From NCBI GenBank assembly GCA_937952345.1, contig CALFYN010000076.1:1-6765 (forward strand): 6,765 bases of DNA. Reading direction: 5' to 3'. The stretch comes from an uncultured Acidobacteriota bacterium (GTDB lineage Bacteria; Acidobacteriota; Terriglobia; Bryobacterales; Bryobacteraceae). This document shows, piece after piece, positions 1 through 5,743 of the stretch. Each line of letters opens with the position of its first letter. Position 1 is the first letter of the stretch. The notes under the pieces are model-generated. The model ran no database searches. It saw only the letters and a program-made list of their open reading frames with translations, and was not told the origin of the DNA. The translations under genes were made by a program, and so were the position numbers.

Positions 1-341
1 GCGGCGATCCGCTGTGGACGGAAAGTGAAGTGGGGCGCTCGTACTTGAGCAAGAAGGGTGTTCCGGTGGAGGCGATCATCATCGAGCCCGAGGGTGAATC
101 AACTGTGGAATCGACGACGGCGGCATCGGAGATCATGCGGCGCATGAATCTGCGGTCATGCATTGTGGTGAGCGATGGTTATCACATTTACCGTGCGAAG
201 ACACTGATGCAGAATCAGGGCTTCACGGTGTATGGATCGCCGCGGCAGCAGCAGGCTCCGCTCACGGCCTGGTCGGAGCATTGGTTGGCTTTCCGGCAGG
301 CAGTGGGGCTGGGGTTGTGGCGAGTGGGGATCCGGATTTAG
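1..341 (+). CDS. YdcF/DUF218 family protein, C-terminal part (5' end outside window)
   Basis: Only the last 112 residues are visible; the open frame runs in from the left edge (first full codon at 3), so the GTG at 30 is probably internal rather than the true start. The visible part matches the second half of the DUF218 (YdcF/SanA/ElyC-like) domain: a G-D-P...S-E stretch, then a YL..KGVP element, an acidic loop ending in ES-TVEST that resembles the family's S-x-T-x-E/N nucleotide-like pocket, and the characteristic VVSDGYHIYRA segment (family pattern: v-T-s-x-H-x-x-R-A) followed by QGFTVYGSP. Known members are small, often membrane-anchored proteins; SanA and ElyC affect envelope barrier function in enterics, but the biochemical activity of most is unknown. 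Its TAG stop (339-341) overlaps the stop of the convergent mutase gene. The family call is firm, the specific role is not. Confidence 0.85.
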   Translation, partial: GDPLWTESEVGRSYLSKKGVPVEAIIIEPEGESTVESTTAASEIMRRMNLRSCIVVSDGYHIYRAKTLMQNQGFTVYGSPRQQQAPLTAWSEHWLAFRQAVGLGLWRVGIRI

Positions 342-1693
342 GCGAGCATTCTGCTCACCATGTCGCGCAGTTCCACGGCGCGGTCTTCTGATTTGGCTTC
401 GACGGCCAGGCGCAGAATCGGTTCCGTGTTGGATGCCCGCACGTGAATCCATGCGTCGTCGAACAGCAGTTTCAAGCCGTCGGTGCGATCGAGATGAGCG
501 TTGGGGAAGCTCTCTTCGAGCGCTTGCATCACGGGGCCGAGGCGGCCGTGCTCAAAGGCAACCTTGCCTGCCAGACGCGTGTAGCGGGGCAGGCGTTCCG
601 CGGCGAGTTGGGAGACCGTTTTGCCCGTGCGCTCCATCAGGTCGAGCAGGAACGCCATGCCGGTATAGCTGTCGCGGCAGTATTGGACGCTGGGGAAGAT
701 GATGCCCCCGTTGGAGCCTTCGCCACCGATCACCGCTTTGGTGGCCTGCATCATCTCGACGACGTTCGCTTCGCCCACGGGGGTGCGGTAGACCTTGCGT
801 CCGTGGCGCGCCGCGATGTCATCGATGACGGAAGAGGTGGTGAGATTGACAACGACGTCGCCAGGCATGGCGGTGAGGACGGCGTCAACGACGAGGGCCA
901 GGACATCATCGTTGTCGAGGACGTGGCCGGTTTCATCGCAGACGGCGAGGCGATCGCCATCCGGATCCTGTCCGAAGCCGATATTGGCGCGCTCTTTGAG
1001 CACCAGTTCGCGGAGGTCGCCGAGCGTGTCGGGGCGCGGTTCGGCTTCGCGTGGGAAGGGCTTTGTGGGATCGACGCTGATGGCGTGCAGGGAGCAGCCG
1101 AGATCCTGCTGGAGGAAGCGGCAACTGAGCACCGAGCCTGCTCCGTTGACACCATCGAGCGCCACACGGAACTTGCGGGCGCGGATGCGCGAAACGTCCA
1201 CGTGATGGAGCACGCGTTCGGTATGCATGCGCATCGGGGTTTCATGGTCGTGGGTGATGCGGCGGATCTCAGCGTTGGTGGCGGTGCGGAACTCGCTTTC
1301 GTAGTAGATGTCGAGCAGTTCGCGCCGTTCGTAGTGATTGAAGAAGAGGCCCTGGTGATTGAAGAGCTTGAGGGCGTTGTACTCGGCGGGGTTGTGGGAC
1401 GCGGTGACGGAGATGCCGCCGCGGGCGCGCGTGGCGCCGACGTAAATCTGGATAGTGGGCGTGGGCTGAATGCCGACATCCACCACTTCGCAGCCAGTGG
1501 CGAGCAGGCCGCAGGAGACGGCATGCTGCAGCATCTCTCCGCTCATGCGGGTATCGCGGCCGAGCACGACGCGGCCTGAGCCGACAAAGGTGCCGAATGC
1601 TTGCGCGAATGAAGCGGCGAGGGACGGGGTGAGGAACTCGCCGACGACGCCGCGGATGCCCGAGACTCCGATCTTGAGACGATGTTCGCGCAT
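338..1693 (-). CDS. glmM: Phosphohexomutase, GlmM/phosphomannomutase type (probable phosphoglucosamine mutase)
   Basis: A complete 451-residue alpha-D-phosphohexomutase, normal length for the family, cytoplasmic. It interconverts sugar 6-phosphate and 1-phosphate via a phosphoserine; GlmM makes glucosamine-1-phosphate for UDP-GlcNAc. All four domain signatures are present in order: SGIRGVVGE (10-19, with Arg14), the catalytic loop TASHNP (97-102, phosphoserine Ser99) with Lys109 downstream, the Mg-binding loop DPDGDR (243-248), the sugar-specificity loop GEGSNGG (324-330) followed by RD (340-341), and the phosphate-binding loop RASNTEP (419-425). The GEG-NGG loop resembles the archaeal-type GlmM/phosphomannomutase clade rather than E. 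coli GlmM (GEQSGH), so the substrate (glucosamine-P, mannose-P or glucose-P) cannot be settled from sequence and the symbol is provisional. The ATG overlaps the TGA of the upstream paralogue (TGATG) and has an AAGGAG Shine-Dalgarno site 9 nt away. Last gene of the block; its TAA overlaps the stop of the convergent DUF218 gene. Confidence 0.93.
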   Translation of the reverse strand: MREHRLKIGVSGIRGVVGEFLTPSLAASFAQAFGTFVGSGRVVLGRDTRMSGEMLQHAVSCGLLATGCEVVDVGIQPTPTIQIYVGATRARGGISVTASHNPAEYNALKLFNHQGLFFNHYERRELLDIYYESEFRTATNAEIRRITHDHETPMRMHTERVLHHVDVSRIRARKFRVALDGVNGAGSVLSCRFLQQDLGCSLHAISVDPTKPFPREAEPRPDTLGDLRELVLKERANIGFGQDPDGDRLAVCDETGHVLDNDDVLALVVDAVLTAMPGDVVVNLTTSSVIDDIAARHGRKVYRTPVGEANVVEMMQATKAVIGGEGSNGGIIFPSVQYCRDSYTGMAFLLDLMERTGKTVSQLAAERLPRYTRLAGKVAFEHGRLGPVMQALEESFPNAHLDRTDGLKLLFDDAWIHVRASNTEPILRLAVEAKSEDRAVELRDMVSRMLA

Positions 1694-3060
1694 CAGGCCA
1701 TGCTCCTTACTTGATCCATCAAGGCTTCAAACAGTGCGCTGGGCGGGTCGCCCTTCTGTTCACAAATAACCCGCACAATTGGCTCAGTCTGGCTGACGCG
1801 CACATGAAACCAGCGATCGGGCCAGGAGATGCGCAGGCCATCGCGCATATCGGCGATGCCATCGCCATAGAGGCGGTGCAGATCCATCATGAGCATGGGG
1901 ACGCGTTGGGAGACGAGCGGCACTTCGTCTTTGAGGATGGAGTAGCGCGGGTAGGCGGCGACGATTTCGGAAAGCTTCGCGCGGCGTTCGTGCATGAGGC
2001 TGAGGATGGCGAGCATGCTGGCGATGCCGTCATAAACGAAACGGAATTGGGGCATCATGATTGCGCCCGTGCCTTCGCCTGCTACCGCGATCTGCTCGGG
2101 CCTGTAGGTGGCAAGCGCGTCCATGGCGGCCTGCCGTCCTACGGGAACGCGGACCACGCGGCCGCCGTGTCTGGCGGCGACCTCTTCGAGCAACGCCGTT
2201 GTGGAGAGGTTTGTGATCACCAGTTTGCCGGGCCCCTTGCCGAGTTGCGCATCGGCGATGAGCGGCAGAACCATTTCCTCGGAGACCGGTGTTCCGTCTT
2301 CACAGGCAATGGCGACGCGGTCGGAATCGATGTCGAAGAGAAAGCCGGCGTCGGCGCCGAGGGGCTTCATGAGCGGCGCCAATTGGAGGGAAACGGTGGC
2401 GGCGTTAATGGAAGGCTCATGGGCGAAGCTGACACCCTCAATGCGCTCGTTGATGAGAATGAAGTTGAGATTGTACTTGTCGGCCAGCCGGCGTAGGATC
2501 AAGGCCGAAGTGCCGTTACAACAATCGACGACGACTTTGTACTGGCGGAGCGCCTCCAGATCGAAAGCCGCGGCGAGATCGTGCAAGTAGCGGTCGAGCG
2601 CGACATCGTTGAGATACAGCTTTCCCAATCCGGTGTAATCCACAAAGTGGAACTTGCGGAGGTGGTAAATATCGAGCAGTTCGGAGGCTTCCGCAGTGGA
2701 CAGATAGGTGCCTCGGGCGGCGAAAAACTTGAGGGCGTTCCATTCCGCTGAGTTATGCGACGCGCCGATGGAAATACCGCCGACCGCGTTGTTGCGCTGG
2801 ATGGAATGTTGGATGACCGGCGTGGAGGCGATGCCGAGATCGATGACGTCGTGCCCGGTGGCGAGCAGGGCGGAGACGACGCCTTCGCGGATCATCACAC
2901 CGGAAGAACGGGGGTCACGGCCGATGATGACGGGGCCAGGCTCAAGGAACGTCCCGAAAGCGGCGGTGAAATCCATCACGTGCGAGGCTTCCAAGCCTTG
3001 GCCAACGACGCCGCGCAAACCCACTGTGGAGATACGAAGCTGGCGCTGTGTACTGTGCAT
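1693..3060 (-). CDS. Divergent phosphohexomutase paralogue (phosphomannomutase/GlmM family)
   Basis: A 455-residue homologue of the next gene, colinear with it over the full length: LRGVVG near the N-terminus (15-20, Arg16), AFGTF, GRDPRSSG, LLATG, D-GI--TP-IQ, and GGIS--ASHN-AE-NALK are shared. This indicates an old tandem duplication. The catalytic loop is GASHNS (99-104, Ser101) instead of TASHNP, Lys111 is kept, the metal loop is DIDSDR (243-248) instead of DPDGDR, the sugar loop is GEGTGAIM (328-335) followed by YD instead of the usual RD, and the phosphate loop is RVSQTEP (421-427) instead of RASNTEP. Thus the Ser, three Asp, Glu329 and Arg421 survive while neighbouring loop positions changed. 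It could be a mutase with altered specificity, a partner of the canonical copy, or a weakened enzyme. The ATG directly abuts the TAG of the CBM9-like gene; a short GGTGAGG lies 3 nt upstream. It ends by overlapping the next ATG by 1 nt. Confidence 0.9.
   Translation of the reverse strand: MHSTQRQLRISTVGLRGVVGQGLEASHVMDFTAAFGTFLEPGPVIIGRDPRSSGVMIREGVVSALLATGHDVIDLGIASTPVIQHSIQRNNAVGGISIGASHNSAEWNALKFFAARGTYLSTAEASELLDIYHLRKFHFVDYTGLGKLYLNDVALDRYLHDLAAAFDLEALRQYKVVVDCCNGTSALILRRLADKYNLNFILINERIEGVSFAHEPSINAATVSLQLAPLMKPLGADAGFLFDIDSDRVAIACEDGTPVSEEMVLPLIADAQLGKGPGKLVITNLSTTALLEEVAARHGGRVVRVPVGRQAAMDALATYRPEQIAVAGEGTGAIMMPQFRFVYDGIASMLAILSLMHERRAKLSEIVAAYPRYSILKDEVPLVSQRVPMLMMDLHRLYGDGIADMRDGLRISWPDRWFHVRVSQTEPIVRVICEQKGDPPSALFEALMDQVRSMA
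1703..1708 (-). promoter_or_regulatory. Shine-Dalgarno site of the canonical mutase gene
   Basis: On the minus strand AAGGAG lies 9 nt before the ATG at 1693-1691, inside the last codons of the upstream paralogue. It is the clearest ribosome binding site in the window and supports this start, together with the TGATG stop/start overlap. The downstream mutase may therefore be translated both by coupling and by independent initiation. Confidence 0.7.
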
Positions 3061-3747
3061 CTACCTCACCAATACCAAACGTCCGAAGGCTTGGGGGGTA
3101 TGGTAGGACTCGGCGTGGACGGGATTCCAGGCAATGTGTTTGCGCTGCGGCTCGAAGGGGCCCTGGATGCGATAGAGATTGCAGCGCAGTTCGTTGCCGG
3201 CCGCTGCGGGGCGCGAGTCGATGGAGCGCATGGGGATTTTCATCTCGCCATACCAGATCTTCTTCTTCTCGTCGATGCGGGCTTTGACCTGGAAGCCCGA
3301 GTTCCATTTCCAGGCTTCGGCAATAGGCGTGACGCGGTCGATGTCGAGGTCCACCCATTCGCCTTGCGGGGAAACCTGAAATTCCTTGTAGCGGTTGATG
3401 TTCTGGAAGTCGGAGCCGATGAAAGCTTCGGCTACATCCCAATCCCAGAGCTTGTTGGTTTCATCGCTGGTGGTGGGATTGGGTTTGAGGTAGAGCTTCT
3501 CGTAGGGGCAGACGTAGAGGATATAGAGAAAATCTTTTGTCCAGCGGGAGCGTAGTTCGGTTGCATGGCCCGGTACGGGTTTGCCGTAACGGTCTGTCGT
3601 GGCCATGGTGGGCTTCACGCCCTTCCATGGCGCGCTATTGGGATCGGCAGTGAGTTCGAAGTCCGCGGCGGCGAACTTGCTTTCGAGCCGGCCGGGGCCG
3701 TCGGCCTGGAGCGCGAGCGCGGTAAGAAACAGAAGAGAGAGTTTCAT
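3061..3747 (-). CDS. Exported CBM9-like (carbohydrate-binding family 9-like) protein
   Basis: A 228-residue protein. The N-terminus MKLSLLFLTALALQA (1-15) is a short signal peptide with probable cleavage near residues 12-15, so it should be periplasmic or secreted. The rest is one domain resembling the CBM9-like beta-sandwich found as free-standing proteins in Acidobacteria and Bacteroidetes: APWKGV (39-44), a strand with LYILYVCP (74-81), the hallmark WDWDVAEAFIGSD (101-113) with NINRYKEFQVSPQGEWVDL (116-134), then WYGEMKIPM (165-173), LRCNLYRIQG (187-196) and a C-terminal HTPQAFGRLVLVR. CBM9 domains in xylanases bind reducing ends of sugars; the ligand here is unknown and no catalytic domain is attached. 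The start was chosen at 3747: a longer open frame back to 3918 would sit inside the peptidase gene and would place the signal sequence at residue 58. One base separates this ATG from the peptidase TAA, and no clear Shine-Dalgarno is seen, so coupling is likely. Confidence 0.85.
   Translation of the reverse strand: MKLSLLFLTALALQADGPGRLESKFAAADFELTADPNSAPWKGVKPTMATTDRYGKPVPGHATELRSRWTKDFLYILYVCPYEKLYLKPNPTTSDETNKLWDWDVAEAFIGSDFQNINRYKEFQVSPQGEWVDLDIDRVTPIAEAWKWNSGFQVKARIDEKKKIWYGEMKIPMRSIDSRPAAAGNELRCNLYRIQGPFEPQRKHIAWNPVHAESYHTPQAFGRLVLVR
3064..3070 (-). promoter_or_regulatory. Short-spaced Shine-Dalgarno-like GGTGAGG before the divergent mutase
   Basis: GGTGAGG on the minus strand ends 3 nt before the ATG at 3060-3058 and lies within the last codons of the CBM9-like gene. 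The spacing is shorter than usual, so initiation probably relies on ribosomes terminating at the abutting TAG (TAGATG). The next in-frame GTG would cut into the N-terminal LRGVVG motif, which supports the ATG as the start. Confidence 0.4.
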
Positions 3748-3748
3748 T

Positions 3749-5740
3749 TTATTTCGGGAAGTATTTTTCGTACCAACGAATGGAGCGGTCGATGGAATCG
3801 ACGATGTGTCGGGTTTCGCGCAGGCCGTGGCCTTCGCGGGGATAGCGGACCATGACGGCGTCGACACCGACATCTTTGAGCGCGATGTAGAATTGTTCGC
3901 TTTCGGCGATGCAGACATCGTTGTCGTTCTCGCCGTGCAGCAGCATGACGGGAGTCTTCACCTGAGCGACGTAACGCAGGGAAGATCGCTTCCACAATGT
4001 GTCCATCAGATCGCCCTGGTGCGGCAGCACGCCGAACTCCATCTGCTCATACATGTTGTAGTACGTCATGTAGTTGTAGCTGACCAGGTTGATAATGGGG
4101 GCGAGCGGGATCGCCGCTTTGAAGATGTGGGTTTGGGTGACCAGCCAGGCGGAGAGCTGGCCGCCGTAGCTGCCGCCTTCGACGCCAAGGCGGTTACGGT
4201 CAATCCAGGGATTGCGGCGCACGGCCGCGCTGACGGCGTAGAGCACGTCCTGGCCTTCGTTGCCGTTCTGATCTCCGAACACGGCATCGGCGAATTTCTG
4301 GCCATAGCCGGTGGAGCCACGGTAGTTCACCATCAGCGTGGCCCAGCCTCGTGCGGCGTAGACCTGCGACTTGAAGTTGAATGCGGGCCCCTGCTGCCCG
4401 TGGGGACCGCCGTGAATCATGACGATCATGGGATGGCGGGATCCGGCAGTGCGATACAGCGGCTCGGTAAGGAAGGCTTCCACTTCGTATTTGAAGTCGT
4501 TGCTGGTGAAGGTGAAGGGTCCGACTTGGGCGATTTGCTTGCCCTTGAGAACATCGGCGTTGAGGTCGGTGAATTGGCGTAGCGCGGCGTTCGCATCCTT
4601 GAGAAAGAGCTGCGCGGTATCTTTCACGCTGGTGAAGGCGTAGGCATAGCGGCCGTTGCGGGCGACGCTAAAGGCGCCCACCGAGCCGCGGTCCTTGACG
4701 ATGGTTTCCGGAACTCCGCCGGCGGCCGGCAAGCGGATGAGGCGCACATTGCCGCGATCGTGAGCAGTGAAGTAGAGGTGCGTGCCCTCGGGCGACCATT
4801 GCGGCCCTCCCTGGCGGTTGTCGACCACACGCCCGATTTCGCGGCGGTTCGAACCATCGGCGTTGACGGTCCACACGTGTGTGTCTTCCATCGTCGTCTC
4901 GAGGTCGGTGAGTCCGCGGCGCGTGCCGATGTAGGCGATGCGTTTTCCATCGGGCGACCAACGGGGCATGTACTCGGCATGCTCGGTGGCAGTGATGCGG
5001 CGGATCGCGCGGTCGGCCGGACGTACGGCCCAGATGTCGTAATTATGGAAGATGTCGGAGTCGGGTTCGCGATTGGAGACGAAGAGGATTTCCTGGCCCG
5101 AGGGCGACCAGTCTATGGAATGCTCATAAAACATTCCATCGGTGATTTGTTGGATCGCTCCGCCGGCGACGTCAACGGTGAAAATATGAAGCCGCTTGTT
5201 GTCGTTGAAGCGGGTGTTGCCTTCATCGTGATCGGGCTTGTAGAGATAGCGCGTGATGACGACGGGATCGCCGGATGCCTCTTCGGTTTCGGGGCCGGGG
5301 AGGGCATCGAGAAAGGCGATGCGCTTGGAGTCGGGCGACCAGGCGATGCTTGCTCCGGTGAGCGGCAACGGCGAGTTGGTGCCATCCATTTTGTGCAGGA
5401 AGCGCGGATTGGCGCCGCCGGCATCCACTACGTGCAGTCCGGATTTTCCGTCGATGGTGGCGTTGCAGGCAAGCTTTGTACCGTCGGGGGACCAGACAGG
5501 ATTGGAGGACGAATCACCGCTCAGTGTGATGCTGCGTTTGGTGGCGATATCGAGGATTTCGATCTTCGAATAGGGCTTGCCGGGCCGCTCGGCGTAGGAG
5601 ATGGTGTAGGCGATCCTGGCGCCATCGGGCGAAAGCCGCACATCGCCAACGTTGCGCAGCTTGTAGAGATCAGCGGGTAGCAAGTGCGAGGTCTGCGCGC
5701 CCAGCGAGACCACGCCCACCAACAACAGCAGTAGCTTCAT
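3749..5740 (-). CDS. Exported S9 family serine peptidase (prolyl oligopeptidase / acylaminoacyl peptidase type)
   Basis: A complete 663-residue two-domain peptidase. MKLLLLLVGVVSLGA (1-15) is a signal peptide, likely cut before Gln16, placing it in the periplasm or outside. Residues about 30-390 form a TolB/WD40-like beta-propeller, seen as repeated SPDG motifs starting near 37, 84, 135, 212, 262 and 316 (WSPDGTKLA, WSPDGKRIAY and similar). Residues about 410-663 are the alpha/beta-hydrolase domain: oxyanion region HGGPHG (443-448), nucleophile elbow GGSYGG (522-527, Ser524), catalytic Asp606 in HGENDNDV (602-609) and catalytic His638 in EGHG (636-639). The triad is intact, and the layout fits the S9C acylaminoacyl-peptidase/dipeptidyl-peptidase group, which removes residues or short units from peptide N-termini; exact specificity is not readable. 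It starts 3 nt after the aminotransferase stop, with only a poor ribosome site (GGTAAG about 15 nt upstream), and is followed after 1 nt by the CBM9-like gene. Confidence 0.95.
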   Translation of the reverse strand: MKLLLLLVGVVSLGAQTSHLLPADLYKLRNVGDVRLSPDGARIAYTISYAERPGKPYSKIEILDIATKRSITLSGDSSSNPVWSPDGTKLACNATIDGKSGLHVVDAGGANPRFLHKMDGTNSPLPLTGASIAWSPDSKRIAFLDALPGPETEEASGDPVVITRYLYKPDHDEGNTRFNDNKRLHIFTVDVAGGAIQQITDGMFYEHSIDWSPSGQEILFVSNREPDSDIFHNYDIWAVRPADRAIRRITATEHAEYMPRWSPDGKRIAYIGTRRGLTDLETTMEDTHVWTVNADGSNRREIGRVVDNRQGGPQWSPEGTHLYFTAHDRGNVRLIRLPAAGGVPETIVKDRGSVGAFSVARNGRYAYAFTSVKDTAQLFLKDANAALRQFTDLNADVLKGKQIAQVGPFTFTSNDFKYEVEAFLTEPLYRTAGSRHPMIVMIHGGPHGQQGPAFNFKSQVYAARGWATLMVNYRGSTGYGQKFADAVFGDQNGNEGQDVLYAVSAAVRRNPWIDRNRLGVEGGSYGGQLSAWLVTQTHIFKAAIPLAPIINLVSYNYMTYYNMYEQMEFGVLPHQGDLMDTLWKRSSLRYVAQVKTPVMLLHGENDNDVCIAESEQFYIALKDVGVDAVMVRYPREGHGLRETRHIVDSIDRSIRWYEKYFPK

Positions 5741-5743
5741 GAG

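Noticed and set aside
344..356. Perfect 5-bp hairpin GAGCA-TTC-TGCTC just after the DUF218 stop
   Set aside because: The stem is short, there is no T-tract on either side, and it lies in the mutase coding region. It is not convincing as an intrinsic terminator.
443..1579. Long plus-strand open frame (378 codons) opposite the canonical mutase
   Set aside because: It is antisense to a gene with intact family motifs. Its translation has no recognisable motif and is rich in Ala, Gly, Asp and Glu, as expected from the reverse complement of GC-biased codons.
3748..3918. N-terminal extension of the CBM9-like gene to an ATG at 3918
   Set aside because: The extra 57 residues lie inside the peptidase coding sequence in another frame, are low-complexity Ser/Thr/Lys-rich, and would bury the signal peptide. 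The start at 3747 fits the operon spacing.
4780..5640. Recurrent GGGCGACCA-like DNA words
   Set aside because: They encode the repeated W-S-P-D/E-G motifs of the peptidase beta-propeller, so they are protein repeats rather than a separate DNA element or regulatory array.
4760..5680. Long plus-strand open frame (306 codons) opposite the S9 peptidase propeller; similar frames at 1711-2496, 2755-3555 and 3599-4582
   Set aside because: All are antisense to well-supported genes, share the same compositional artefact and lack domain motifs. They are shadows of strong third-position GC bias.
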